Below, in pieces: positions 1-9,163 of a stretch of 64,000 nucleotides of DNA. This DNA comes from JBKPNJ01 sp963695705 (lineage in GTDB: Bacteria > Actinomycetota > Actinomycetes > Propionibacteriales > Nocardioidaceae): contig CAVOHB010000009.1 in NCBI GenBank assembly GCA_963695705.1, forward strand, positions 248,001 to 312,000, read 5' to 3'. Positions within the stretch are counted from its first letter, which is position 1, and the number at the start of each line of letters is the position of its first letter. The position numbers and the translations under genes were made by a program. The notes under the pieces were generated by a model. That model had not been told where the DNA came from. It saw only the letters and a list, made by a program, of their open reading frames with translations, and searched no databases.

Positions 1-2647
1 CCGAGAGCCGCTTCGCGTAGCCGATAGCGGACAGCACATACCCGGTGGCCTGGATCACTCCGACCCGCCTCCCCAACAGCAACGTCTCCTCGACGCAGGG
101 CACCAGGCGCCCGGCAATCGGGACCAGCTGCAGGCTCGGCGTGATCACCGGAAGGAACGGCGCAGTGCTGGGGTCGGACTCAGCGAGCTCGCCCACGCAG
201 GTGTCGAATCGTTCGGCGGCAAGGGGTCCATCTTCACGGGACAACGCGCACTGGCCTAACAGCCAGCTACCGGCGGCGGCGTGTGCATTTCGACCGCGTT
301 CGACCGCCTCGGCGTGCACATCGACGGCCATGTGCTCGGCTTCGTCCAGCTCGAAGGTGCCCCAGGCCAGCGCGGTCTCCACCAGCCGGGCCATCATCAC
401 CTCGTCCGGCTCGCCAATCTGCCGCACGATCGCCAGAGCCTCCGCACCTAGTGCCCGATGCCGATCGCCACGACCCTGCCGGCCGTCCAATCCGGTTAGG
501 CCGATCAAGGCGGCCGCACGGGGCCGACTCGGGTCGGGAGCCACCGCCAATGCGCGTTCGACCCAGCGGGCTCCCTCGACCGCGTGACCACGGACGAACC
601 AGAAACGCCACAGGTTGGCGACCAGCCGCAGCGCTGTCTCTGGATCGTGCGCGCATGACCAACGCAGGGCGGCGCGCAGGTTGTCATGCTCGCGATCGAG
701 CACCTTCGGTTGCTCGATCACCACTTCGGTGGCTCGTTCGGGATTGTGGGAGACGGCGAACGCAAGGAAATAGGCGCAATGAGCCGCCGATAGCTGAGCA
801 CTCTCCCCTGCACGGTCGAGGTTCTCGCTGCAGAACTGCCTGACCGTCTCCAACTGCCGATAGCGGGACCCGGCGGCTGTCCTTTCCGTGATCACCAGCG
901 ACTTGTCCACCAACGTGGCCAACAGGTCCAACAGTTCGGGGGGAGCCAGCGGAGTGTCACCGCAGACTGCCTCCACGGCGGCGAGCGTGAATCCACCCGA
1001 GAAGACCGACAGCCTGCGGAGCAGGACCTTCTGCGGCTCGGTGAGCAGGTCGTGACTCCATTCCAGCGTGCCGCGCAGTGTCTGGTGCCGGGTCATCCCA
1101 TTAGGTCCGCCACCGAGCGTGGACAGGGCATCACGGAGCCGCTGCACGATTTCGGCGGGTTCGAGAACGGACGTCCTTGCCGCCGCCAGCTCCAGGGCCA
1201 GGGGCAACCCATCCAGCCGTCGGCACAGGTCAACTACTCCCCGTACGTTGTCGGCGTCGAGCGTGAAGTCTGGCCGGACCTGTGCTGCTCGCTCGACGAA
1301 GAGCCGGACAGAGGGCAGGCGGCCCAACGCGGCGAGGTCGGGGACATAGTCGCGCATGGGTGGCGGCAGCGCCAATGACGGGACCCGAAAGGTGTACTCC
1401 CCCTGGGCATGGAGGGGTTCCCGGCTGGTGACGAGCACGTCGACCGCGGGGCATCCGGCGAGCAGAGCGGCAACCAGTTGGGCGCAGGCAGCAATCAGGT
1501 GTTCGCAATTGTCCAGCACAATCAGCAATGAGCGTCCGCGCAGCTGGTCGACAAGCCTTTCTCCGGGGTTGGGCGCCTCACCGGGGTCCAGCCGAAGCGC
1601 CTCCGACACTGCGTCGGCCACCAGCAGCGACTCGTCGACAGTCGCGAGATCGACGAACCACACTCCGTCGGAGTACGCCGGACGGGCTCTCCGCGCCGCC
1701 TCCAACGCCAGCCTGGTCTTGCCGCTCCCGCCGGCTCCGGTAAGGGTGAGCAATCGAGCCCGGTCTAGTAGTCGCGCGATGTCAACGAGCTCTCGCTCCC
1801 GCCCGATAAGACTAGTCAGCGGCCTTGGCAGGGACCCGAGCTCCCTGCTTTCATCGGTCGCTCCGCCGGCCTGTCGGGGGCGCTCCTGCGGTGGTGACCC
1901 GGTCAACAGCTCGCGGAACAGGGCCACCGTCTGTGGGTCGGGATCTGTCCCGAACGCGTCGAGAAGGTCGTCAACCAGCCGCTCGTATCGCGCCAGTGCC
2001 TCGGATCGCCGACCCATTTGTGCGAGCACGGACATCAATGCGCGAAGGGCGCCCTCGTGCATGGGGTCGGATTCGAGCGCTCGGGTGAGGATGACCAATG
2101 CCTCCTCTGGAGTGCGCTGCCGCACGCTCGAGGCCAGCCTCACCAAGATCTCGCGATGCGTTTCGCGAACATCCTCTCGTCGCGCCGTGAGCCAATCGGC
2201 ATCCGGCAGGTCGGGCAGCAGATCGCCCCTGTACAAGTCGGCGGCTGTCCTCAGGCTTGCCATGTCTGCGGTTCTCAACGCATCCGCGGCCGATTGTTCG
2301 AACTCCAGCACGTCGACATCCACCGGGCCAGCGGCGTCCAGCACAACCTGTTCATCCCGGATCGTCAGCAGCCCGTCTCGAGCGACTCCCTGGCCCGCAA
2401 GCGTGCGGCGAGCCACATACAGGGTCTGGTGCAGGTTTCGCGCGGCGGCAGCCGGCTCCAGGTTGGGCCACAGGCGGTCCAGTACCTGCTCGCGATGGCG
2501 GCGCTGACCGGGCGCCAAGGCCAGCATCGCCACCAGGACTCTTGCCTTCCGCAGTCGCCATCGGCCGGCCTCGACCTTGCTGCCGTCGATCTGCACAGTG
2601 AAGGCCCCGAGCAGTTGGATCCGCAACTCCCGGCGGGAAGACTTCAC
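1..2647 (-). CDS. BTAD/SARP-type regulator with NTPase domain (3' end beyond window)
   Basis: An AfsR/SARP-like transcriptional activator of at least 882 residues. It is read continuously from a GTG at 2647, with an in-frame TAG four codons upstream, to the left edge. Residues 1-100 form a winged-helix DNA-binding domain (ELRIQLLGAF; WRLRKARVLVAMLAL). Residues 100-255 are the bacterial transcriptional activator domain, and an NB-ARC-like NTPase follows. Its Walker A is LTGAGGSGKTRLALE with the Lys at residue 310, then LLIVLDNCEH as Walker B, LDGLPLALELAAART, and a helical repeat region. Family members activate secondary-metabolism or stress genes on ATP binding. No target can be named because the neighbours on this side are debris. 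Confidence 0.88.
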   Translation of the reverse strand, partial: MKSSRRELRIQLLGAFTVQIDGSKVEAGRWRLRKARVLVAMLALAPGQRRHREQVLDRLWPNLEPAAAARNLHQTLYVARRTLAGQGVARDGLLTIRDEQVVLDAAGPVDVDVLEFEQSAADALRTADMASLRTAADLYRGDLLPDLPDADWLTARREDVRETHREILVRLASSVRQRTPEEALVILTRALESDPMHEGALRALMSVLAQMGRRSEALARYERLVDDLLDAFGTDPDPQTVALFRELLTGSPPQERPRQAGGATDESRELGSLPRPLTSLIGRERELVDIARLLDRARLLTLTGAGGSGKTRLALEAARRARPAYSDGVWFVDLATVDESLLVADAVSEALRLDPGEAPNPGERLVDQLRGRSLLIVLDNCEHLIAACAQLVAALLAGCPAVDVLVTSREPLHAQGEYTFRVPSLALPPPMRDYVPDLAALGRLPSVRLFVERAAQVRPDFTLDADNVRGVVDLCRRLDGLPLALELAAARTSVLEPAEIVQRLRDALSTLGGGPNGMTRHQTLRGTLEWSHDLLTEPQKVLLRRLSVFSGGFTLAAVEAVCGDTPLAPPELLDLLATLVDKSLVITERTAAGSRYRQLETVRQFCSENLDRAGESAQLSAAHCAYFLAFAVSHNPERATEVVIEQPKVLDREHDNLRAALRWSCAHDPETALRLVANLWRFWFVRGHAVEGARWVERALAVAPDPSRPRAAALIGLTGLDGRQGRGDRHRALGAEALAIVRQIGEPDEVMMARLVETALAWGTFELDEAEHMAVDVHAEAVERGRNAHAAAGSWLLGQCALSREDGPLAAERFDTCVGELAESDPSTAPFLPVITPSLQLVPIAGRLVPCVEETLLLGRRVGVIQATGYVLSAIGYAKRLS

Positions 2648-3086
2648 GCTCCAGCACTATCACGCCCGACGCGGTGTTGTCGTCTTGATTCGGCCTCCTC
2701 GTCCGTCTACCCACGACCGCGCTTAGGTCGAACGACGAGGCCAGACACGTTGCCACGAGCACCGCGATTCCGATGCAAGAGTCGGCGACCCCGCCACACG
2801 GAGCGTGTCCGACGGCTCACGCGAAAGGAGGAGGACGCTGACAGTCGTCTCTGCGATTCAATATCGTGGCGTGGTCGTGTCATTTACGGTCAGGTCGGAC
2901 CCGAGCCCTCCCCGCTCAGTCCAGACCGGGCCAACTCACCGCCCCGGAAACGCCGGCCCAAGCGCCTCGGTACCCGACACGCGAACATCTGTGGACTACC
3001 TCGAGCCTTGTCGGGATCCAAACGGAGCCTGACCCGGTGGTCCGGTCATCTGTTGTGAGGTGATGATCATCTTGGAGAGAGTTTCG
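2648..3086. other. Non-coding stretch, no gene seen
   Basis: About 440 bases between the regulator start and the IS3 remnant. No reading frame has a recognisable protein. It should contain the promoter of the leftward regulator, but no convincing -35/-10 pair stands out. Confidence 0.4.
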
Positions 3087-3307
3087 ATGCCGGCAGCTAA
3101 GTCGCCTGAAGGATGTGGGTATCTCGGGGGGCGTTGGTGGATCGACGAGGCCGACGTCGACGACGGCCACCAGGAGGGCCTGTCCAGCGCTGAGAAGCGG
3201 GAGCTGGTCAGCTGCGCCGCCGTAACCGGGTGTCGGAGACGGAGTTGGAGATCCTCAAGCGGCCAGCGCGCCCGTACTTCGCCCGCGAGAACATGCTCCC
3301 AAGATAG
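3087..3307 (+). pseudogene. IS3-family transposase OrfA remnant
   Basis: A decayed HTH/leucine-zipper OrfA. The frame starting at the ATG gives MPAAKSPEG, then jumps over most of the helix-turn-helix to DEADVDDGHQEGLSSAEKREL. In the +1 frame it continues LRRRNRVSETELEILKR, then ARPYFARENMLPR and a TAG stop. The order and wording match the C-terminal half of actinobacterial IS3 OrfA (DDG..GLTSAE..EL..LRR.NR.L..E.EILK.A..FFA.E). An internal deletion and at least one frameshift make it non-functional. No OrfB or terminal inverted repeats were found. Confidence 0.75.
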
Positions 3308-3320
3308 GGTTCCGTCTGGT

Positions 3321-3875
3321 TCAGCCGATGTCGATGTTGGCCGCCAAGTTCTGGTAGCGAGGTACGAGCTGCTCCCAGCGGGCCTCGATGTCGCTGGCGT
3401 CGCGCCTGGCAAGGTAGCCCGCGAGGTTCTCGGCATGGATCTGCCACCCCGCGCCGAAGAAGGCGATCTTGTCCAGCGGCATGCCTTGGACCTCGATGAC
3501 CAGGACGGTCTGGGCGCCGTCTGATGTCAGCGTGACTTCAATCGTCTTGTCGTGCGGGGGTACCCCCTGCCCGCGTCGATAAGACTCGTCGGTCTCCCTA
3601 GACGTCACGAGCAGTCGACGCGGGGGCTCACATGCGACTACGTGCCCCACGTTCTCGATGTCATCGGCGGCGTTGTAGGTACGGAACTGTCCCCCCTGAC
3701 GAAGGTCACCGTTTACCTCCCCATACCAGCGGGCCAGGCGGGCGGGATCGGTGAGCGCTTCCCACAGGTCGTCGATGTCGGTCGCGTAGCTGTCTTCGAT
3801 GCGGACGACGCCCGCACCGTCCGCCGAGCGCAGGCTCCCGAGGATGCCGCTTCCCGGACGCGCATTGCTGGTCAC
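3321..3875 (-). CDS. SRPBCC / AHSA1-like domain protein
   Basis: 184 residues. It starts at a GTG whose GTGA overlaps the stop of the upstream ArsR gene by four bases, implying translational coupling. The core has the START/AHSA1 signature RIEDSYATDIDDLWEALTDP, then LARWYGEVNGDLRQGGQFR, and a C-terminal helix near GAGWQIHAENLAGYL. In this common ArsR-SRPBCC arrangement the partner is a ligand-binding cytoplasmic protein of unknown substrate. Co-expression from the ArsR promoter is inferred from the overlap. Confidence 0.85.
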   Translation of the reverse strand: MTSNARPGSGILGSLRSADGAGVVRIEDSYATDIDDLWEALTDPARLARWYGEVNGDLRQGGQFRTYNAADDIENVGHVVACEPPRRLLVTSRETDESYRRGQGVPPHDKTIEVTLTSDGAQTVLVIEVQGMPLDKIAFFGAGWQIHAENLAGYLARRDASDIEARWEQLVPRYQNLAANIDIG

Positions 3876-4198
3876 TTCGAGCCCTTTCGTTCGCGTTTCC
3901 CTCGCACGATCTCGGTGTGCAAGGCGTCCAGCCGCTGTTCCCACAGAGCCCGGTAGTGGCCGAGCCATTCGTCGATCTCTGCCAGCGGCTCGGGGCGAAG
4001 GCTGTAGACGCGCCGCTGTGCGTCGGATCGAACGTCGACGAGACCCGCCTCGCGCAGCACTCGTAGGTGCCGCGAGACACCTGGGCGGGCGATCGGCAGC
4101 ATCGCGGCGAGTTCGCCGGCGGTGACCGGGCCACGGGACAGCCTTTCGAGCACGGTCCGTCGGCTCGGGTCCGAGAGCGCCTTGAGAGCGGCTTCCAT
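3872..4198 (-). CDS. ArsR-family winged-helix repressor
   Basis: 108 residues from ATG 4198. The whole protein is one ArsR winged helix: ALKALSDPSRRTVLERL, then GELAAMLPIARPGVSRHLRV (helix-turn-helix), then REAGLVDVRSDAQRRVYSL (wing). It lacks a cysteine metal-binding box, so it belongs to the non-metal branch usually paired with SRPBCC proteins. I reject a longer TTG start at 4234, because that TTG is the first triplet of an excellent TTGACA -35 box. The first gene of a two-gene operon, it is likely autoregulated through the palindrome at 4219-4244. Confidence 0.88.
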   Translation of the reverse strand: MEAALKALSDPSRRTVLERLSRGPVTAGELAAMLPIARPGVSRHLRVLREAGLVDVRSDAQRRVYSLRPEPLAEIDEWLGHYRALWEQRLDALHTEIVRGKRERKGSK

Positions 4199-4205
4199 CA
4201 ACCTG

Positions 4206-4244
4206 ATGTAACAAGATCGGTACGTAATTGTCAAGGTACATACC
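4206..4244 (-). promoter_or_regulatory. Promoter and palindromic operator of the ArsR-SRPBCC operon
   Basis: On the minus strand, TTGACA (4229-4234) is separated by exactly 17 bases from TTACAT (4206-4211). The ATG at 4198 begins seven bases after the -10 box, so the transcript is probably leaderless. An imperfect inverted repeat, GGTACGTA (4219-4226) and TACATACC (4237-4244), 7 of 8 positions paired, straddles the -35 box, where a bound ArsR dimer would block polymerase. Confidence 0.65.
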
Positions 4245-4334
4245 TTTCCGAGCCCTCAAACCGTGCACCATGGCACTGTTGCGTTGCCGATTGCCGCCTC
4301 GTGTGACGTGCAGCTCCGGAGTTGACGCGGTTTG

Positions 4335-4560
4335 TCAAACGGCATGCATGAGCTCGTCGAAGGCGATGCGAAGACGGTCTGCTGTCGGCTGATCGTTGGC
4401 GATCTCGTATTGGCCCCGGCGTAAATTCTGGTCCGCCATGCCGCCCCCACCGAATCGGCGGCCTCGAGGATCAGGAACCGGTGGCCTTGGCGTGCCAAGA
4501 AGTACCCAACCGCCAGGCCCGGCCTGGCCCGCCCCGACCACGACGACGTCGACATGATCA
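4335..4560 (-). pseudogene. Flavin monooxygenase-like N-terminal remnant
   Basis: One frame reads VDVVVVGAGQAG, the Rossmann GxGxxG start. The next frame continues LAVGYFLARQGHRFLILEA, then ADSVGAAWR. The join needs removal of a single G (GGG instead of GG in the GQAG-L codons). This is the FAD-binding N-terminus of NAD(P)/FAD-dependent monooxygenases. After GAAWR homology stops, and the last part up to 4335 (IANDQPTADRLRIAFDELM, then HAV and a stop) looks like the tail of an unrelated gene joined by deletion. Confidence 0.55.
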
Positions 4561-4679
4561 TCATCGGCGACGTTGCGCGTCGCAGCGACATCGCCTTGAC
4601 GCGACGGTCATGCCGCCGATGACGGCTACCGGTCATGCACTGGTCTGCTCCTGGCATCGGTCTGTGGATCTCCGGAGAC

Positions 4680-4905
4680 TGCACCGGTTGCCTTTCCAGG
4701 GTTGCCTCGGTGGTCGATCACGAGGGTGTGGGGCTCCTGCGCTTCCTGGTAGCCGTACAGACCTAGGGGTCGGTCGGCACCTCTTGTCGATGATCCGTAC
4801 GCAGGCGCTCTCAGGTCGCCCTTCTCGGCCTTGGCCCACCGGGATGCTTGTAGCGCGTCGAGCCGGGCCAGCTCGAGCTCCCGCAGCGGGTCGATGTCGT
4901 CGGCC
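4680..4905 (-). pseudogene. Terminase-small-subunit-like / element-borne protein remnant
   Basis: Minus-strand text DPLRELELARLDALQASRW, then AKAEKGDLRA, switches frame to CVRIIDKRCR and back to LGLYGYQEAQEPHTLVIDH. Joined, this matches the pattern LERLD.L..A.W..A..GD..A...VL.IID.R..LLGL, seen in small proteins of actinobacterial phages and integrative elements. Two compensating indels and missing ends make it a fossil. Together with the IS3 remnant it marks an old insertion site. Confidence 0.45.
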
Positions 4906-5027
4906 GGTCGCTGTGCCGGGGCAGTGGCGACAACGCCGTGTGCGGTACGCCGGGGGTCGGCGTGGCGGGCGAGCAATGGAGCGCCCTCTGCGAACACGAC
5001 TGTAGTGCGGGAGGCCACACTGGGGCC

Positions 5028-5384
5028 ATGACGCGCGACGAGGTCTTGGCGACCTGCCTCAACCTACCCGGAGCCGAGGAGACATACCCGTTCGGAGATG
5101 GAGTCGCGGTGATCAAGGTCGGCGGCAGGATGTTCGCGCTGGTGCCACTGTTCGAGGAGCCCGGGTCGGTCAACCTCAAGTGCGACCCCGCACAGGCGCT
5201 CGAGCTGCGCGAGATGTACCCCGGGATCCGTCCCGGCTACCACCAGAACAAGCGGTACTGGAACACCGTGGACCTCGACGGCTCGGTAGAGGACGACGTC
5301 GTGGCCGCGTTGATCACCGACTCCTACGATTTGGTCGTCGCGGGGCTGCCGCGTTCGATGCGGGCAGAGCTCGCGATCGACTAA
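5028..5384 (+). CDS. MmcQ/YjbR family protein
   Basis: 118 residues. Features: MTRDEVLATCLNLPGAEETY, PFGDGVAVIKVGGRMFALV, NLKCDPAQALELREMYPGI, then RPGYHQNKRYWNTVDLDG. These are the standard YjbR/CyaY-like fold markers, and length is normal for the family (about 115-125). It is a small cytoplasmic protein of unknown biochemical role, possibly DNA-binding by analogy with the fold. The first ATG after an in-frame run of unlikely sequence was chosen. It stands alone, with 280 bases of featureless sequence after it. Confidence 0.88.
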   Translation: MTRDEVLATCLNLPGAEETYPFGDGVAVIKVGGRMFALVPLFEEPGSVNLKCDPAQALELREMYPGIRPGYHQNKRYWNTVDLDGSVEDDVVAALITDSYDLVVAGLPRSMRAELAID

Positions 5385-5666
5385 CCGTGCACGGTATGCG
5401 GTGAAAGGACGCACTCCTGTCGCGAGTTTTCATCGGATCGTTGCCGGAGAGCGCCGGTAGGGGATCCCTTCGTGGGACGTCGTCCTGTCATCTGGGCTTG
5501 CGGCCCTCGACTACGCCGGAGGCGTTCAGCCTGCGGGATGCTGGACGAAGGGCGACTGGAGGGACTGCGGGCAAGGTCCCGTCGTCGACGGTCTTCCTTG
5601 ACGGTCGTCGGTCTTGGGAGCACTCTCGCAGAGGGCTTTCCGCCGAGGAGGGAAAGGAGCGGGACG

Positions 5667-6083
5667 ATGACTGAGATCATGAGAACCGCCGAACAGTTCT
5701 TCGATGCCTGCGAAACCGGTGGCGGATGGGAGAAATGCCAGCAGTACTGCCATCAAGACGCCACGTTCGCGGCACAGGCAGCTGCTCTGGAGGGGGTCGA
5801 CACCCTCGAGGGCTACACCGAATGGATGAAGGGTCTGCTCGGCCCCATCCCCGACGGCCGTGCAGAGGTCCAATCGCTCGCCGTGGACGAGGCGCGAAGC
5901 AAGGTGATCGTCTTTGGTGTGTTCAACGGGACCAACACCGGCGGAGGGGGCCCGGTCCCACCAACAGGGAAGAGCGTGGCAGCCGACTACGTCTACGACA
6001 TGTCCTTCGACGACGGCAAGATCCGTCACATGACGAAGATCTGGAACGACGTGGCCTCGATGCAGCAACTCGGGTGGGTCTAA
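5667..6083 (+). CDS. SnoaL-like / NTF2-fold protein
   Basis: 138 residues starting at ATG 5667, with AAGGAG seven bases upstream. The cone-shaped NTF2 fold is suggested by an N-terminal helix AEQFFDACETGGGWEKCQQY, a middle GYTEWMKGLLGPIPDG, and C-terminal strands VIVFGVFNGTNTGGGGPVPP, YVYDMSFDDGKIRHMTKIW. Relatives are annotated as polyketide-cyclase- or ketosteroid-isomerase-like, but no catalytic residues can be assigned here. It stands alone. The roughly 275 bases downstream contain no gene. Confidence 0.8.
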   Translation: MTEIMRTAEQFFDACETGGGWEKCQQYCHQDATFAAQAAALEGVDTLEGYTEWMKGLLGPIPDGRAEVQSLAVDEARSKVIVFGVFNGTNTGGGGPVPPTGKSVAADYVYDMSFDDGKIRHMTKIWNDVASMQQLGWV

Positions 6084-6359
6084 CGGCACGGGACCACGCA
6101 ACCAGAACTCCACCCGAGCGGCATCACTGATTGAGCCTGACGTGGTGGCCCACCCCGGCGTGTGCGCGGCAGGTCCTGACACTCTCGCGTCCGGACATTT
6201 CTGAAGCCGAGTGGCGTGCGGCTCGAAACACGGTGCGGCTCCATGGACGCTCTCCGCAAGCGGCACGTCGTGCGGAACGCCCGGATCTGCCCTCGTGAGT
6301 TGCTCCAGCCATCGATGGTGTCCAACCAGGGGCATGGGAGCCACGCCACGTGGACACCT

Positions 6360-6379
6360 AGTTTGTCCTATGACAAACT
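6360..6379. promoter_or_regulatory. Perfect palindrome upstream of the MocR gene
   Basis: AGTTTGTC (6360-6367), four-base spacer, GACAAACT (6372-6379): 8 of 8 arms paired, ending six bases before the GTG start of the MocR gene. Its position fits an autoregulatory operator and leaves almost no room for a ribosome-binding site, so the mRNA may be leaderless or very short-leadered. Confidence 0.6.
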
Positions 6380-6385
6380 GGGCCG

Positions 6386-7774
6386 GTGATTCAGGGTCGG
6401 ACGGCTGTGGAGATCGCAACGAGCGTGCGCAATCTTGTGGCCTCCGGCGCCCTGGTACCTGGTGCCGAGTTGCCGACCGTCAGGGCGCTGGCCGACCGAT
6501 TGGGGGTGAACCGGAATACCGTCGCCTCGGGGTACGCGGTGCTGGTCAAGGCCGGCGTCGCTGAGACTGGCGGGCGACGGGGGACACGCATCGCGGGTAT
6601 CCCACAGATTCCGCGCGAGATGGACTGGACGGTCGGCTTGTCGACTACCGATGGCGCCGCCCACACCGGACATGACCCGGTTGCCTACCCGGGTGCCCCT
6701 CCGGGCCCCGGTCGTGTCCCTGGCTTGGTCGACCTGGCGACCGGAAATCCTGACCGGGCGTTGTTGCCTAACCTGACCATGCATGCCTCTGCCAGCCGGT
6801 ACGAGACGGTGCTTTACGGCGACCCGGCGATTGACCCGGGCTTGCTCGCCTGGGCAGTCGAGCATGTGTCGCCGCTGCTTCCTGCGGCTCATGGGCTGGT
6901 TGTGGCGCATGGCGCCGTGGACGCGATCGATCGTGTCCTGGGCGCGTACCTGACCCGCGGGGACTCGGTAGCGGTGGAGGACCCGTGCTTTCTGGCCAGT
7001 ATCGGGGTGCTTCGGGTCAGCGGCTACCGGACCGTAGCGGTGGCCACGGATGCGTCCGGCATGGTGCCCGCGTCGCTGGCCGAGGCCATCACCGACGGCG
7101 TGCGTGCCGTGGTCTGCACCGTGCGCGCCCTGAACCCGACCGGTGCGAGCGTCACTGCACAGCGAGCCGCCGAGTTGCGCGCCGTGCTGGCGGAGCATCC
7201 GCACGTGCTCGTCATCGAGGACGACCACTTCGCCGGGATCGCCACCACTGACTACCACCGGGTCACTCCGCCGGAGCATCCGCGGTGGGCCCTGATCCGA
7301 TCGTTCTCGAAGTTCCTCGGCCCGGACCTGCGTCTGGCCGTCGTCGCCGCCGACCCGCACACCATCAAGCGCCTTGAAACTCGACTGGCGGTCGGTGCCA
7401 CCTGGGTCAGTCGCCTGCTCCAACACATCGCCTACCAGTTGCTCATCGACCCATCCGTGAGCGAGCTGTTGGCGCGGGCCGCGGGGGCCTACCGGGAACG
7501 CCGCCTTCTGCTCCTCGAGACCCTTCGGCGACACGGCACACCGGCTTCGGCGATGGGAACCGATGGCCTCAATGTCTGGGTCGAGCTCTACCAGCCAGCA
7601 GCTCCGATAGTCACCAGCCTGGCCGCGCGCGGCTGGGCGGTCAGCGACGGCGCCACCTACTCCCTGACCGACAAGCCGACGCCCGCCCTTCGGGTCACCG
7701 TCTCGACCCTCACCCCGCACCAGGCCACCGCATTCGCCGACGACCTCGCCGACCTCATGGCCGGCGCACGATGA
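6386..7774 (+). CDS. MocR-type regulator (GntR HTH fused to PLP aminotransferase fold)
   Basis: 462 residues. Residues 1-75 are a GntR winged helix (LPTVRALADRLGVNRNTVAS, GYAVLVKAGVAETGGRRGTR). The rest is a fold-type I aminotransferase domain with the PLP lysine in RSFSKFLGPDLR (Lys309). MocR proteins sense PLP or amino-acid metabolites and usually control a neighbouring PLP or vitamin-B6 gene. Here the next gene is a PLP-dependent gamma-lyase overlapping or nearly overlapping its stop (an ATGA lies at 7771), so that gene is the likely target. The GTG start lies just after the perfect palindrome. Confidence 0.9.
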   Translation: MIQGRTAVEIATSVRNLVASGALVPGAELPTVRALADRLGVNRNTVASGYAVLVKAGVAETGGRRGTRIAGIPQIPREMDWTVGLSTTDGAAHTGHDPVAYPGAPPGPGRVPGLVDLATGNPDRALLPNLTMHASASRYETVLYGDPAIDPGLLAWAVEHVSPLLPAAHGLVVAHGAVDAIDRVLGAYLTRGDSVAVEDPCFLASIGVLRVSGYRTVAVATDASGMVPASLAEAITDGVRAVVCTVRALNPTGASVTAQRAAELRAVLAEHPHVLVIEDDHFAGIATTDYHRVTPPEHPRWALIRSFSKFLGPDLRLAVVAADPHTIKRLETRLAVGATWVSRLLQHIAYQLLIDPSVSELLARAAGAYRERRLLLLETLRRHGTPASAMGTDGLNVWVELYQPAAPIVTSLAARGWAVSDGATYSLTDKPTPALRVTVSTLTPHQATAFADDLADLMAGAR

Positions 7775-7812
7775 CCCTCCCGCCCAGCCGCAGACCAGCC
7801 CCAGGAGCCCCG

Positions 7813-9058
7813 ATGAGCACACCTACCGACAGCCCACGCGACGCGACCGGAGCCCGTCCGGACAAGCATGCCTACGCCACCCTCACCGAGGATTCATGGT
7901 TCGTGCACGGGGGCAACCGCGCCGACGACACCACCGGCGCCATCCGCACACCGATCGTCATGGCGAACAGCTACCTGCTCCCCGAGGACCCCACCACCCT
8001 CGACGATCCCGACTACCACGGGTTCGTCTACACCCGCGAGCACGGCGCCAACCAGCGCGGACTCGAACACAAGCTGGCCCGCCTCGACCACGGTGAGTCG
8101 GCCGCCGTGTTCGGCACCGGCATGGCGGCCCTGCACGCAGCGTTCTTCACCCTGCTCAACCCCGGCGACCACGCGATCGTCTCCAACGTCGTCTACATAC
8201 GCGTCTGGGGACTCTTCGACTCGATGCTGCCGAAGAAGCTCGGAGTCGAGGTCGACTTCGTGGACATCACCGACCTCAACGCCGTCAAGGCCGTGATCCG
8301 CCCCAACACCCGCCTCATCCACACCGAGGTCATCGCGAACCCCGACCTGCGTGTCGCCGACATCACGGCCCTGGCCGACATCGCCCACGACGCCGGTGCT
8401 CGCTTGACGGTCGACTCCACTTTCACCCCGCCACCTCTGCTGAGACCCCTCGACCTCGGCGCGGACCTCACCCTCCACTCGCTGACCAAGTACTTCAACG
8501 GCCACGGCGACGCCATGGGCGGCGGCGTGATCGGCGCAACCGAGCTGGTCGAGGAGATCCGGACCGGCGCCCTGCACCACGTCGGCGGCGCGATCTCGCC
8601 GTTCAACGCCTGGCTGATCATGCGCGGCTCGGTCACCCTGCCGCTGCGACTGGAACGGCAGTGCCAGAACTCCCAGCAGATCGCCGAGTTCCTCGCTTCC
8701 GATCCCCGCATCGCGCAGGTGGCCTACCCGGGTCTGCCCGGCGACCCGCAGCACGAGCGCGCCGTAGCTCAGCTACGCGGAGGCTTCGGAGGGGTCGTCT
8801 CCTTCGCCATCGCCGGCACCCACCAAGAACCGCGTCTGCTTCGTCAACGACCTGCAGGTCATCACCTCAGCCGTCTCCCTGGGACACGACGAAACCCTCA
8901 TCGCCTACGAGGAGTACCCCGAGGAACGCGCTGCCGCCTTCGACACGCCATTCCGGGAACACGGCCTGATCCGACTCGCCGTCGGACTGGAATCCGCCCA
9001 AGACCTCATCGCCGATCTCAACACGGCACTCACCACCGTCTACGGCACCCACCAATGA
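7813..9058 (+). pseudogene. Cystathionine gamma-synthase / methionine gamma-lyase family enzyme, frameshifted
   Basis: Cys/Met-metabolism PLP enzyme. ATG 7813 follows an AGGAG; an alternative ATG at 7771 overlaps the MocR stop. Features: the phosphate-binding GTGMAALHAAFFTLLNPGDH, DSTFTPPPLLRPLDLGADL, and PLP Lys226 in LHSLTKYFNGHGDAMGG. After VVSFAIAGT the frame is lost. Removing one C from the CCC near 8821-8824 restores TKNRVCFVNDLQVITSAVSL, GHDETLIAYEEYPEERAAAF and HGLIRLAVGLESAQDLIADL to the TGA at 9056. The product would be about 415 residues, normal for the family. Either a recent pseudogene or a sequencing indel. Confidence 0.82.
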
Positions 9059-9163
9059 CCAGGCATGGGCAAGCGATCCTGACCGACTGTGGTCTCGGCC
9101 ACGCCCAGCGCAAACCATAAGTCGGGGCGCACAGCGTCGCGGACCTGCAAGGAGGAAGCAACG

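Noticed and set aside
1356..2507. 383-codon plus-strand ORF rich in Ser/Arg
   Set aside because: It is the antisense of the BTAD-NTPase gene. The minus-strand text has clear Walker and HTH motifs; the plus-strand text has none.
4199..4234. Longer ArsR protein from TTG 4234
   Set aside because: The TTG is part of a consensus -35 box, and the added residues (TITYRSCYIRL) are not like the family.
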